A stretch of DNA of 64,000 nucleotides from Gammaproteobacteria bacterium (GCA_022599775.1 JAHZLQ010000053.1:1-64000), one strand, 5' to 3'; counted from the first letter of the stretch, positions 7,069-16,451 are shown. Translations and numbers: made by a program. The notes: generated by a model not told the origin, from the letters alone.

Positions 7069-9567
7069 ATGGCATCACGGCATTTTAGGCAGGCTTCCAA
7101 GACCTGCGGTGCTTCGCTTACGGCTCTCGGCGTGATGCTGGGCGCCAACAGCATGGCCTTCGCGCAAATGGAAGCGACAGCGCTCGCAGAGGCTGACGCT
7201 CCGGCAACAGCTCCCATGCCGGAGGAAGTTGCCAACAACCAAGTGTCACCACAATCAGGCGGTATCGAAGAAGTCGTCGTAACGGCTCGACGTCGCAAGG
7301 AAAGCGCACAGATCACGCCGGTGTCACTCACGGCACTGTCGGGAGAAGATTTGTTTCGTGCAGGCATCAAGGAAATCCGCGACCTGACCGCGTCCGTGCC
7401 GGGGGTGAATTTTACGGGCGCCGGCGCCTCGATCAACACGGTCTTCAGTATCCGCGGGATGTCGCGCGGCGTTGTCGGCAGCGGCCAACCAGCCGTGGTC
7501 ACATACGTCAACGAAGTACCTCTGTCGACCTGGGGCGGTAGCGTCCCGACCTACGACCTTGAATCCGCGCAGGTGCTCAAAGGACCACAGGGCACGCTGT
7601 TCGGGCGCAATACAACGGCCGGCGCCGTACTCATCACCACGCACAAGCCGACCTACACACTTGAGGGCTACCTGCTGAGCACGGTCGGCAGCTACGACTG
7701 GAATCAACAGGAGCTGGCGCTCAATGTGCCGTTGATCGACAACAAGCTTGCGGTACGTATAGCAGGCCAGATCGCACGACGCGACGGCTACACCGAAAAC
7801 ATGTCGTTCGAGGGCAAGGATTTCGACGACATCCATCGCGACAACATACGCGTCTCGCTGTTGTTCGAACCGGTAGAAGGATTGAGCAACCTGACGATCT
7901 ACGAAGCCAACAAGATCGACGAGGTGGGAACCGGCATCATCTTCGGCCGGCATACGCCAGGCGGACTTGTCGACTCCATCCCCTACTACAACGGCTCGAT
8001 CCGCTTTACCACGATCGGCGACCCGAATAGTGCGGTGCCTTGCGACGGCGATACGCGCTGCGACATCAACGCCATCGCGGCCCGGCAGGAACAGGCCGGC
8101 CCGCGCAAGGGCTGGACTAGTCTCGAAGACAAGCAGACGCAGGGGCGGCTGCTGTCACTGAGCAACACGACCAGCTTCGATTTGGGCCCCGTCACCTTCA
8201 AGAATATCTTTGGTTACCGCAAGGTCTTTGCGCATCTGACCAACGACATCGACGGCACCGAGCTGGCGATGATCGACTCGGATTTCTTCATTGATATCAA
8301 GCAGACGACGGATGAATTCCAGATCGCAGGTTCGGCCCTCGACGATTCGCTCACCTACATTGCTGGTCTGTTCTACCTGGAGGGTAAGCCCACCGGGCCA
8401 CAGCCGTTTCTGAGCCAGTTGTTCAGCGCCACCGGAACGCCCATACGCAGCGCAGACGCCGCGCCATTCGCGGGTGCTTATGGCAGCTCGCCGTATTTCT
8501 ACGACAAGTCCAAGGCGGTGTTCGGCCAAGTGTCGTACAAGCTTTCCGGCATCTCCGAAAGTCTGGCTGCGTTTACGGTCGATCTGGGCGTAAGGCTCAC
8601 GCGGGACGAATCTCAGGGCTGCTTTGTGCCCAACCAATTCCTTGGCGATCCGGCCGTGGGGCCTGAAGACTGTGAATCGACCGAGGGCAGCAGCAGTCTG
8701 AGCTCGAAGTCCAAGAAGACGACTTATACCCTCGGCCTCAACTACAGGGCCAGCGACAAGTTGCTGCTGTATGGCGTTACGCGCACCGGCTACCGTGCAG
8801 GCGGGCTCAACTATCCGGCCTTCGGCGGAACCCTGCTGCCGTTCCAGTCCTACGGTCCTGAGGAGATTCAGGATTTCGAACTTGGTCTGAAAAGCGACTG
8901 GGTAGTCGGCGACGTCAGCGGACGGTTCAATCTCGCGGCCTATCGGGGCAACTACAAGGGCCTTCAAGCGAATCTGGCCACCAGCGGTGCGGGCGATCCT
9001 GATGGTGACGGCGATATCTCGACGAATCCCACCACGTTTTACGTTAACGCGGGCGATGCGACGGTGCAGGGCGTCGAGGTCGATTTCACCCTGCTGCCGG
9101 CTCGCGGTCTACAGCTCAATTTGGGTGCGGCTTGGATCGACAAAACAGTGGACAAGATCACCGTCGACCTGCCTGACACGTTACCGCCCGGCAATGCCAC
9201 CAAGGAAGGCGTATCGAGCTTCGCTTTCCTGGGATCGCCGGACTACAGCTACACCGCATCAGTGAAGTACGCATTGCCACTGAGCAGCGATATCGGCGAA
9301 GTGTCGCTGAACGCGCGCTACTTCAGGATCAGCGATATCTCGTATGGCACGGTGCTGTCGCCAGCCTGGGACAAGATTGACTTGCGGGCGGACTGGTTCG
9401 GCGTGCTGCTGACCAATTTCGACTTCTCCATATTCGTGACCAACGTGACGAACACGGATGCGATCGTCGGCGGCGCCAACGTGAGTGTCGGGATCGGCGC
9501 GAACGCCGGCTTCTACAACGAACCGCGCATCGTCGCTGCGCAGCTGCGTTACAGCTTTGGCGGCTGA
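7069..9567 (+). CDS. TonB-dependent outer-membrane receptor
   Basis: An 832-residue receptor. A signal peptide (about residues 1-33, ending AFA) is followed by a linker, the TonB box region IEEVVVTARRRKESAQ, the plug domain (SIRGMSRG, VLKGPQGTLFGRNTTAGAV) and a beta-barrel ending in LRYSFGG. It would import the hydrophobic growth substrate across the outer membrane using TonB energy. Its place between two P450 genes of the same operon supports import of the P450 substrate rather than of iron. AGGGGAG lies just upstream of the ATG. The 123-base gap before it may hold an internal promoter, but none is clear. Confidence 0.93.
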   Translation: MASRHFRQASKTCGASLTALGVMLGANSMAFAQMEATALAEADAPATAPMPEEVANNQVSPQSGGIEEVVVTARRRKESAQITPVSLTALSGEDLFRAGIKEIRDLTASVPGVNFTGAGASINTVFSIRGMSRGVVGSGQPAVVTYVNEVPLSTWGGSVPTYDLESAQVLKGPQGTLFGRNTTAGAVLITTHKPTYTLEGYLLSTVGSYDWNQQELALNVPLIDNKLAVRIAGQIARRDGYTENMSFEGKDFDDIHRDNIRVSLLFEPVEGLSNLTIYEANKIDEVGTGIIFGRHTPGGLVDSIPYYNGSIRFTTIGDPNSAVPCDGDTRCDINAIAARQEQAGPRKGWTSLEDKQTQGRLLSLSNTTSFDLGPVTFKNIFGYRKVFAHLTNDIDGTELAMIDSDFFIDIKQTTDEFQIAGSALDDSLTYIAGLFYLEGKPTGPQPFLSQLFSATGTPIRSADAAPFAGAYGSSPYFYDKSKAVFGQVSYKLSGISESLAAFTVDLGVRLTRDESQGCFVPNQFLGDPAVGPEDCESTEGSSSLSSKSKKTTYTLGLNYRASDKLLLYGVTRTGYRAGGLNYPAFGGTLLPFQSYGPEEIQDFELGLKSDWVVGDVSGRFNLAAYRGNYKGLQANLATSGAGDPDGDGDISTNPTTFYVNAGDATVQGVEVDFTLLPARGLQLNLGAAWIDKTVDKITVDLPDTLPPGNATKEGVSSFAFLGSPDYSYTASVKYALPLSSDIGEVSLNARYFRISDISYGTVLSPAWDKIDLRADWFGVLLTNFDFSIFVTNVTNTDAIVGGANVSVGIGANAGFYNEPRIVAAQLRYSFGG

Positions 9568-9687
9568 TCGTCAGTCGATGCAGCGGGTGTGGCCCGCCCG
9601 CATACAGGCGGCGCCACACCGAAGTTGGTACAGCACTGACGGCGACTGCATGCCGCAGTCGGCGATTCGAACGGAGGTTGCTTAATC

Positions 9688-10923
9688 ATGAACGAAACTT
9701 ACCAACAGGAACTCGCTCACATGGCGGTGATTCCAGACCATGTTCCCTCTGCGCTGGTGCACGAGTGCCCGCTGTTCTCGCGGCGCGTCGTGGTGGAGAA
9801 TCCTTACGAAACGATGATCCCGGCGATACACCGCGGCCCCGCAATCTTCTATGCGCCCGGTAGTCTGCCGGGTGGTCGCGGCGGTTGGGTGGTCCGGCGC
9901 GCGTCAGATCTGCTGGCACTGTATTCGGATACCGACAACTTCCACAAGAACGGCAACACCCGCTTCGCCAAGATGCTTGGCGAGCACTGGGACGTGATTC
10001 CGACCGAACTCGATCCGCCACGCCACACCGCTTTTCGCTCGGCACTCAACCCGATCTTCTCGGCGGCGCGCATGGCGACACTCGACGCTCGAGTGCGTCA
10101 GCGCGCACGCGAACTCATTGGTCGCTTTCGGCATCGCGGCCACTGCGATTTCATCAGCGAGTTTGCCGTTCCGTTCCCCATCTCCATCTTTCTCGACCTG
10201 CTCGGCCTGCCACAGGAAAACATGCCGATCTATCTGAAGTGGGTGGAGGTGCTCCTGCACGGCAGTGACGAACAGCAGCGCATATCCGGCGTGCGCGTGG
10301 TCAAGAACCTTCTGATGGATGCGATCGAACAACGGCGCACCGATCCCGGGGACGATCTCATCAGCCAGGCCTTGGGCCTGGAGGTGGATGGCCGCAAGTG
10401 GACTGACGACGAGGTGCTGGGCTACTGCTTCAACCTCTACATCGGAGGACTGGACACGGTCACCACCAACATGGGGCTGCACTTCCGCCATCTCGCCGAA
10501 TCACCAGAGCAGCAGGCTTCGCTGCGTGAGCACACGTCGCTGCAGAGCCCGGCCATCGAAGAGCTGTTGCGCGCCTACGCCGCAGTGACGACGCAGCGCA
10601 TCGTCTCCCGGCCGATCGATTTCGGCGGCGTGCGCTTCATGCCAGGCGACTTCATCGCCATGTCGACGCCGCTGGCTGGCCGCGACCCGGAGGAGTACGA
10701 CCATCCGCAGTCAGTCGATTTCAACCGGCAGCCGCGGCATCTCAGCTTTGGGCGCGGCCGCCACCATTGCCTAGGACAGCACCTTGCGCGGCGCGAATTG
10801 CAGATCGCCTTCCAAGAGTTTCTTTCACAGATTCCGTCGTTTCGAGTGGCGTCCGGTGCCGAGGTGCCGTTCTTCGTCGGCAGCATCGTCCACGTCAAGC
10901 GGCTCCCGCTGGAGTGGCATTGA
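9688..10923 (+). CDS. Cytochrome P450, P450cam (CYP101)-like (copy 2)
   Basis: A 411-residue soluble P450, clearly paralogous to the one at 5698. It has I-helix IGGLDTVTTN (D256/T257), heme loop SFGRGRHHCLGQHLARRE (C361) and the ending LPLEW, all P450cam-like. IPDHVPSALV, DPPRHTAFR and FPISIFLDLLGLP match the same family. The two copies differ along their length, so this is an old duplication and the two enzymes probably attack different positions or successive intermediates. No redox partner lies nearby. CGGAGG precedes the start by about 12 bases. Confidence 0.92.
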   Translation: MNETYQQELAHMAVIPDHVPSALVHECPLFSRRVVVENPYETMIPAIHRGPAIFYAPGSLPGGRGGWVVRRASDLLALYSDTDNFHKNGNTRFAKMLGEHWDVIPTELDPPRHTAFRSALNPIFSAARMATLDARVRQRARELIGRFRHRGHCDFISEFAVPFPISIFLDLLGLPQENMPIYLKWVEVLLHGSDEQQRISGVRVVKNLLMDAIEQRRTDPGDDLISQALGLEVDGRKWTDDEVLGYCFNLYIGGLDTVTTNMGLHFRHLAESPEQQASLREHTSLQSPAIEELLRAYAAVTTQRIVSRPIDFGGVRFMPGDFIAMSTPLAGRDPEEYDHPQSVDFNRQPRHLSFGRGRHHCLGQHLARRELQIAFQEFLSQIPSFRVASGAEVPFFVGSIVHVKRLPLEWH

Positions 10924-10956
10924 TCGATGCATCACATAGACGACAAGGAGCTTGAG

Positions 10957-11802
10957 ATGCAGACGGCTGGAGTAATCGGTTTGGGCGTGATCGGCAGCAG
11001 GGTCGCCCAATGCCTGCAGCGGGAAGGCCGCTTAGCTGCGGTCTACGACCTGCGCAGCGAGGCGGCCGCACAAGCGGGCGTTGCGGCGTTCAGCGTCACC
11101 TCGCCAGCAGAGCTGGCTCGACGCTGCAACGTTGTGCTCGTCGCAGTGGTGAATTCCGCGCAGGCACGCGAGGTGCTATTGGGAGAGCAAGGGCTGCTGT
11201 CGCAAGCGCATGCCGAGCTCACGGTGGTACTGCTGTCCACGGTGTCGCTCGATGATCTCGAACAGCTGCGAGGCCTAGTGGCGGCAGCTGGAGTCGACCT
11301 CGTGGATTGCGGTGTCACCGGTGGCTCCGCCGTTGCTAGTAAAGGCTTGGCCTGCCTGGTAGGCGCCAACGACTCCAGCTTTACCGCTGTCCTGCCCGTA
11401 CTGCGGAGTTTTTCCGACACGGTGCTGCATATGGGGGGCGCCGGTACAGGAATGGCCGCCAAGATCGTCCGCAACGTCATCGTCTACACCACCTGGTGCG
11501 CCAGCTGCGAGGCTGCAGCGCTCGGCCGAGCCGCCGGCGTGGACTTGGCGATGCTAGACGCGGCGATCGAGGCGAGCCAGGCGTCGCTCGGCAGTCCACT
11601 AGTGTGGATGGCGAACGGCCCGGCAACCGACGCCGAAGTGACAGCGCGCGAAACCGTCGCCGCTCTGCTGAACAAGGATCTTGATGCCGCGCTCGCCCTA
11701 GCCGACCGCGTTGATGTTTCGCTGCAGATCACTCAATTGACGCGACGCAACGCACGCGCGGTGCTCGGCCTGGAACCTCTGGAGCACCGCAATGGCGCCT
11801 GA
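10957..11802 (+). CDS. Beta-hydroxyacid dehydrogenase-like NAD(P)-dependent oxidoreductase
   Basis: This 281-residue protein belongs to the 3-hydroxyisobutyrate / 6-phosphogluconate dehydrogenase family. It has the N-terminal Rossmann motif GLGVIGSRVA, the substrate-binding DCGVTGGSAVASKG, and GAGTGMAAKIVRN carrying the catalytic lysine. I chose the ATG at 10957 because AAGGAG lies just upstream and the Rossmann motif then falls close to the N-terminus; an ATG at 10927 lacks that spacing. It likely oxidises a hydroxy-acid intermediate. The last 11 bases overlap the MFS gene, which suggests translational coupling. Confidence 0.85.
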   Translation: MQTAGVIGLGVIGSRVAQCLQREGRLAAVYDLRSEAAAQAGVAAFSVTSPAELARRCNVVLVAVVNSAQAREVLLGEQGLLSQAHAELTVVLLSTVSLDDLEQLRGLVAAAGVDLVDCGVTGGSAVASKGLACLVGANDSSFTAVLPVLRSFSDTVLHMGGAGTGMAAKIVRNVIVYTTWCASCEAAALGRAAGVDLAMLDAAIEASQASLGSPLVWMANGPATDAEVTARETVAALLNKDLDAALALADRVDVSLQITQLTRRNARAVLGLEPLEHRNGA

Positions 11803-13054
11803 TGATGCGGTCGCGCCAGCCTCCGCTGCGCCGCCTACAGAATCCACAGCCTGGGTATCCTTGCTGCTGCTGACGCTGGTCTATGCCAGCCACACGGTGG
11901 ATCGCGGCATCATCGCAATCATCCAGGAGCCGCTGCGCGCTGAATTCGGGCTCAGTGACCAGCAACTGGGCATGGTGTCCGGCCTCGCTTGGGGTCTGAG
12001 CTTTGCCATCGCGGGATTGCCGCTCGGTCTTCTGGTGGACCGCTTGAACCGCCGCAACCTGCTAGCTTCGCTATTGGCAACCTGGAGTGCGTTCACCGCG
12101 CTGTGCGGCCTGGCTTTAAGCTTTCCCCTGTTGCTGGTTGCACGGGCCGGCATGGGCGCCGCCGAATCCGGCGCCTCGCCAACAGCACTCTCGCTGATTG
12201 CCGACCTGTTTCCGCCCCAACGCCGCGCCATGGCACTCGGTGCGCTGCAACTCGGCAGCGGGCTCGGGGTTGCCTTCATATTTTTTGTCGGCGGATGGGT
12301 CACCACAGTCTACGGTTGGCGTACCACCTTCTTCGCTGCCAGCGCGCTGGGCTTCGTGCTGGTCCCTTTGTTGATGCTGCAGCTGCGCGATCCATGCAGT
12401 CACCGGGAAGCCGCATCGGCTTCAGCGCTGTCATCGATCCGGGCGCTGGGCTTCGTGGTCAGGAAGCCCGCATTCTTCCATATGGTCGCCGGCTTCGTGG
12501 TGAGCTCGATGGTCGTTAGTGGTGTCGTGCAGTGGGCCGCTTCATTCTTCATCCGGGTACACGGCATGAGCCTGACCCAGGCGGCACCTCTGACCGGTCT
12601 CGGTGCGGGCCTGCTGGTGGCCTTGGGAGCGCTTTCCGGCGGCGCCTTGGGCGGCCTCTACAGTCGCGGCCACTTCCATCGTTCGGCCCGGTGGTGTGCA
12701 CTGGTGGCGGTGCTGTCGGTGCCACCCATTCTGGGCATGGCGCTGGCCTCCAGTACGGGAGTTGCTTCGGCCTGCTTCCTGCTCTGGGCTTTCGTCGCCC
12801 CAGCGTTCATCGCTCCGGCCAACAGCGGCTTCCTAGAAGCCACACCCTCGGAAGTACGCGGTATGGCCATCGCCGGCATCCAACTACTGGCCAACTTCGT
12901 TGGCGTGGGCGTAGGTTCATTCATCGTCGGCCTGCTCAGTGATGCCTTCGCTGGACCGGCTTCGCTGCGCCCCGCCCTTGCCATCGCGGGTCTCGGCGGA
13001 TTCTGGAGCGCCGCGCATTTTCTTCTTGCCGCTCGTGCCCGCACATCGCGTTGA
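11792..13054 (+). CDS. MFS transporter, spinster-like
   Basis: A 420-residue inner-membrane protein with about 12 hydrophobic segments. The motif-A region reads GLPLGLLVDRLNRRNLLA (loop 2-3), and VDRGIIAIIQEPLRAEFGLSDQQLGMVSG in the first two helices is typical of the spinster-like subgroup found beside TonB receptors in catabolic islands. It would carry the substrate or an intermediate across the inner membrane. It overlaps the upstream dehydrogenase gene by 11 bases and is the last gene of the plus-strand operon. Confidence 0.88.
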   Translation: MAPDDAVAPASAAPPTESTAWVSLLLLTLVYASHTVDRGIIAIIQEPLRAEFGLSDQQLGMVSGLAWGLSFAIAGLPLGLLVDRLNRRNLLASLLATWSAFTALCGLALSFPLLLVARAGMGAAESGASPTALSLIADLFPPQRRAMALGALQLGSGLGVAFIFFVGGWVTTVYGWRTTFFAASALGFVLVPLLMLQLRDPCSHREAASASALSSIRALGFVVRKPAFFHMVAGFVVSSMVVSGVVQWAASFFIRVHGMSLTQAAPLTGLGAGLLVALGALSGGALGGLYSRGHFHRSARWCALVAVLSVPPILGMALASSTGVASACFLLWAFVAPAFIAPANSGFLEATPSEVRGMAIAGIQLLANFVGVGVGSFIVGLLSDAFAGPASLRPALAIAGLGGFWSAAHFLLAARARTSR

Positions 13055-13424
13055 ACCGGCGGGGCACCACCTTCGCCGGCAGCCTGTCCAATTTAGAGAA
13101 TCGCAGCGACGGTTTGGCGTGAGACGACATTCTCCGGCGCACCGAAGGCAGTCCACTCGACGAAGCGGACGGGCATCGTCCAGCGACGACGGAATTCTCA
13201 ATCGCAGGACCGAAGCAGCAGTCAATCATCCTGAGTCCGAGAGGCCATCAAGGCCCAGCTCGCGATACGGATACGGACCACGGCCGGCGCGTCACCAGGT
13301 CCCGATACTGCTTAGCGTTTCGACAACGTGATCGGGCTATTGATCACCGTTCACGCGTATTCTATTATAATGAATTAATTACGAATTATTTAATGGGGTC
13401 CTGTTCCAGAATTGGAGAGCAACG
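13055..13424. other. 370-base gap with an AT-rich promoter patch at its right end
   Basis: No convincing gene is seen; short ORFs on both strands match nothing I recognise and lack ribosome binding sites. The first 280 bases have normal base composition and no strong terminator hairpin. The last 70 bases turn AT-rich (TATTCTATTATAATGAATTA, from 13359) and lead into the SnoaL gene, so a promoter is likely there. Confidence 0.5.
13404..13417. promoter_or_regulatory. TTCCAGAATTGGAG, candidate operator
   Basis: TTCCAGAATTGGAG lies directly before the SnoaL start at 13425 and overlaps its GGAGAG ribosome binding site. TTCCAGAATA recurs at 18441-18450 in the GMC promoter region. The reverse strand reads AATTCTGGAA, close to TATTCTGTATA (16540) and TATTCTGAATA (18582). 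A binding site for a shared local regulator is possible. Confidence 0.35.
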
Positions 13425-13877
13425 ATGCCAATGAGCCTGCAGCAACTGTCGGATCGCCAGGAGATACAGGACCTGCTGGTCAACTACTGCTATGCCGTGG
13501 ATCGCGGCGAGTGGTCGGCGCTAGACCAAGTGTTCACCGCCGACGCGACTATCGACTACAGCGAATTCGTCGGCTTTCGTGGCAATCTTGCGCAGACCAA
13601 GGCGTTCCTTTCGCAGGGCCTCAAGCAGTTTAGCGCCTGCCAACATGCGATCTCGACCAGCCAGATCAGCATCGAAGGCGACCATGCGCATGGCCGTACA
13701 CTGTGCCAAAATCCGATGGTGCTACGCATCGACGGCAAAGAGCATGTGATGTTCATGGGGCTGTGGTACCGCGATGTCTTCGTGCGAACCGCCGAAGGGT
13801 GGCGCATACAGGAGCGCTATGAAGAGCGCTGCTATCAGCACAACTTGCCGGCTAGCTTCTCCGCTTCGGCCGAATAG
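13425..13877 (+). CDS. SnoaL/NTF2-like protein
   Basis: A 150-residue protein of the SnoaL-like (NTF2 fold) superfamily. LSDRQEIQDLLVNYCYAVDRGEW begins the fold, and DQVFTADATIDYSEF and VFVRTAEGWRIQERYEER complete it. Members are small cone-shaped isomerases, dehydratases or cyclases, often of steroid or polyketide intermediates, and some only bind ligand. The gene has its own promoter-like upstream patch and converges on another SnoaL gene at 13908. GGAGAG lies 6 bases before the ATG. Confidence 0.82.
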   Translation: MPMSLQQLSDRQEIQDLLVNYCYAVDRGEWSALDQVFTADATIDYSEFVGFRGNLAQTKAFLSQGLKQFSACQHAISTSQISIEGDHAHGRTLCQNPMVLRIDGKEHVMFMGLWYRDVFVRTAEGWRIQERYEERCYQHNLPASFSASAE

Positions 13878-13907
13878 CGCCGCGTAGCATAGACGCCCCC
13901 GCCACGA

Positions 13908-14369
13908 CTAGGCCGGCGTCAAGTCAAGATGCTGGCGGACCAGCTTGAGGCTCCGGATGCGCCAATGCCCGTCCAGCTGAACATAGTCTTCGTAATACCA
14001 GCCGTAGCCATGCAGTTGCTTGCCGCTTCTATCGTCGCCATGATCCGAAGGCCAGATAACCAGATCTTCCATCGGCCAGATGCCCTTGGCAGACGTTGAC
14101 GACTCGAAGCTGATAACGGGTTCGTGTACTCGGTGAAATGTGCGTGGCGTGCCGAGGAGCTCTGGAATTCTGGCGGCGAAAATGGGGCCACCTCCTTGCA
14201 GCAGGCCTCCTTCAAGCATGTCGTCGCGCATGTCGATTACCGCGTCGCCAGTGAAAAGTTCAGCCCACTCAGCGAATCGCCGATTGTCAAAAAGTACGCA
14301 ATAGCGTGCTTTGAGATCGCGGATGGCGCTGCGGCCGCCAGCTTCGGCTTCCACTGACATCGCGCTCAT
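13908..14369 (-). CDS. SnoaL/NTF2-like protein
   Basis: A 153-residue member of the SnoaL-like family. IRDLKARYCVLFDNRRFAEW, ELFTGDAVIDMRDDM and YYEDYVQLDGHWRIRSLKL mark the fold. Its start overlaps the stop of the upstream gene as ATGA, so it is translationally coupled to the 14366-14728 gene and belongs to the minus-strand Rieske operon. It may process or bind the Rieske product; no specific activity can be given. Confidence 0.82.
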   Translation of the reverse strand: MSAMSVEAEAGGRSAIRDLKARYCVLFDNRRFAEWAELFTGDAVIDMRDDMLEGGLLQGGGPIFAARIPELLGTPRTFHRVHEPVISFESSTSAKGIWPMEDLVIWPSDHGDDRSGKQLHGYGWYYEDYVQLDGHWRIRSLKLVRQHLDLTPA

Positions 14370-14728
14370 GTCGCCGCCTTGCCGATACGTGTTGCTGCAT
14401 CCGGTGACAACATCGGCGCCGTCTGCTCATCGAAGACGCCGAATACCAGACCCGCAGCGTCAAGCGAACTGCTGAAACTCAAGTTACCGCTACGCCCGCG
14501 TGAGTTCAGCAAGGCCAGCGTCGCGTCTATGTCGTTGGTTTCGATCTCGTAAATCACGAGGTTGGCGGGGAGGTTTCCCTGTGTGGGCCCGATGGCGCGG
14601 AACCGCTGCGCCGACCGATAGTCAGGCGTCTTAAGAACGTCCGTAACATGGTGGTCGATCCAGGCTAGGTACTCTGCTTCCATCCCCTGAACGGCTTGGC
14701 TGAAGGCAACAAATTTATAGCGCTTCAC
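14366..14728 (-). CDS. Small alpha/beta-barrel protein (EthD/DUF4286-like)
   Basis: A 120-residue protein starting at GTG 14728, with GGAGAA 7 bases upstream. KRYKFVAFSQAVQGMEAEYLAWIDHHVTDVLK and YRSAQRFRAIG resemble the ferredoxin-like dimeric barrels annotated EthD or DUF4286, common in aromatic and steroid catabolic clusters. It lies between a SnoaL gene and an unrecognised gene in the Rieske operon. The fold assignment is by pattern only. Confidence 0.6.
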   Translation of the reverse strand: MKRYKFVAFSQAVQGMEAEYLAWIDHHVTDVLKTPDYRSAQRFRAIGPTQGNLPANLVIYEIETNDIDATLALLNSRGRSGNLSFSSSLDAAGLVFGVFDEQTAPMLSPDAATRIGKAAT

Positions 14729-14790
14729 GGTGTTGTTCTCCGCTTTGACTCGTGACAGACGTGCATCGACCCGGCTAGCTCACAACTGGC

Positions 14791-15144
14791 TCAGCGACTG
14801 GTAGGCAGGTCGACGGTAGTCTCATCGACCAGATGTGGGAACGGTGCTCCGACCATTCGCGCACTGCCGAGAAGCTCGACAGCCTGCGAAGCCTCGACGA
14901 GGCCGAGACTCATGCGGAACAGACGCGCCTCGGGCTCTGGCAGTTGGTCCTTCGGAAACCGATCCAGATGCTGGAACACGGCTTCAAGCTGAGGTGCCAT
15001 AGCCTCCCAGAAGCGACGAAGTTCCGGCAGCGGCGTTTTTTGCCGTTGGACGTAGCGCTGAGACATGGTCTGGAGATCACACCAGCTGGCGGCAAAGGGC
15101 TCTAGGCTTGCGAAGGCCTCAGGCAGTTTTGGGTTGGTGGACAT
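14791..15144 (-). CDS. Hypothetical protein in the Rieske operon
   Basis: A 117-residue protein with no recognised domain, signal peptide or membrane segment. It looks mainly helical and is rich in Leu, Glu and Pro (PELRRFWEAMAPQLEAVFQH). The start lies 5 bases after the stop of the Rieske oxygenase gene, so the two are almost certainly co-translated. That coupling suggests an accessory role for the oxygenase; no function is assigned. Confidence 0.6.
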   Translation of the reverse strand: MSTNPKLPEAFASLEPFAASWCDLQTMSQRYVQRQKTPLPELRRFWEAMAPQLEAVFQHLDRFPKDQLPEPEARLFRMSLGLVEASQAVELLGSARMVGAPFPHLVDETTVDLPTSR

Positions 15145-15149
15145 GGCGA

Positions 15150-16451
15150 TCAGGCCTCAGTAGCAGAAGCTGGTGCAAGACCCAAAATCTGCTTCTCGAT
15201 CGCGGCCAGGACGGCGGCCTGATGGCGTGGCATCATTTCTTGGTCACTGAATCGCAGATGCGTAAGGGCGCCTGATTCCAAAGATTTCTGTTGTCGTTCG
15301 ACAGCGATGAAATCCTCCATCAAGACGTCGCGCGTGAAGGCTGTCACCTGAGCGATGCCGAACTCCTCCCGCAAAGATTTGGGGGGCATGAAGTAGTACC
15401 GCGATTCCCAGAGATGGCGCCCGGGCCCCAGCGGCCAGAACTGGGCAGTGAACCAGCCACTGCTGGTGGGGTGGAAAATGAGATTCGGGAAAATGCCGAA
15501 ATGCTCATTGGTCCACAGCGGATCTTGGTTGAGGTTCAGCCCCGGGTGTTGCGCCAAGCCACCCACATCGTCCTGCTTGACGCCAGAATCTTCGAGTGCC
15601 GTCATCTGTGCGGTTTGGGCCATGGCAAAAGACTGCACTGGCTTGTTCACCGAGGGGCGCCATTCGGCGTTGCCCGGTACCGCTCCGCTCCGATGCGGGC
15701 CAGCGAATTCCACCCAGTCGTAGCGCACGTATGGGTTGTCTTTGGAAGACAGAAATTCTCGAACCGTGTTCTTGTGCAGTGTTGGTACGTGATAACCCTC
15801 GCACTGCGAATCGAACCCCGCTTTCCAATTGCTCTCCACTTCATAGGAGAGGCGGACGCAGTGACTATAGGAACCCAACGACATACCGTTAAGTCTCGTG
15901 CCAAACTCGCCAAGGTATTCGTCTAGGCTTTGCTTGCAGTCGGGATCGAGATTGATGAAGACAAAGCCTTCCCAGCTTGCCAAAGCGATCTCTCTCAGCC
16001 CATTGGTGGCCATGTCCAGCTGCGGGAAGCAAGCTCGTTCCGGTACGCCTATCAGGCGGCCATCGGTGGCATAGGTCCAAGCGTGATATGGGCAGCGAAG
16101 ATTCCCGGCGTGCCCCTTGTCATCCCACAGCAGCTTCATGCCACGATGCATGCAGGTATTGTGAAAGGCGTGCAGCGTTTCATCGCGATCGCGGACCACG
16201 ATGATAGACGTTTTGGCAAAGGGGGCATCAAAAACAAAGTAGTCGCCGACAGCCGATGCCTGCACTTCGCGCCCGATACACAACCAGGATTTTTGAAATA
16301 CGTTCTCGATCTCGAATTCATAGCGAGCGCTCGAGGTGTAGTTCGTCGCCGGCACCAAGCCAGTGGCGAGCACTTCGGGATCCGGTGATAGAACGGCGTC
16401 GCCGAGCTTAAATTTCTCATTCCCTACGCGGGAACGTGCGTTGTAGCCCAT
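15150..16451 (-). CDS. Rieske non-heme iron oxygenase, alpha subunit
   Basis: A 433-residue aromatic-ring-hydroxylating-type oxygenase. The Rieske [2Fe-2S] ligands are in NTCMHRG and CPYHAW (C-x-H and C-x2-H). The mononuclear iron site is in the SNWKAGFDSQCEGYHVPTLH region (bridging Asp, then H-x4-H), with the distal acid in MEDFIAVE. The ATG at 16451 follows CGGAGG at 9 bases; an ATG seven codons earlier has no such site. No beta subunit, ferredoxin or reductase gene is adjacent, so electron partners must come from elsewhere. A terpenoid or steroid ring is the likely substrate, by context. Confidence 0.9.
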   Translation of the reverse strand: MGYNARSRVGNEKFKLGDAVLSPDPEVLATGLVPATNYTSSARYEFEIENVFQKSWLCIGREVQASAVGDYFVFDAPFAKTSIIVVRDRDETLHAFHNTCMHRGMKLLWDDKGHAGNLRCPYHAWTYATDGRLIGVPERACFPQLDMATNGLREIALASWEGFVFINLDPDCKQSLDEYLGEFGTRLNGMSLGSYSHCVRLSYEVESNWKAGFDSQCEGYHVPTLHKNTVREFLSSKDNPYVRYDWVEFAGPHRSGAVPGNAEWRPSVNKPVQSFAMAQTAQMTALEDSGVKQDDVGGLAQHPGLNLNQDPLWTNEHFGIFPNLIFHPTSSGWFTAQFWPLGPGRHLWESRYYFMPPKSLREEFGIAQVTAFTRDVLMEDFIAVERQQKSLESGALTHLRFSDQEMMPRHQAAVLAAIEKQILGLAPASATEA

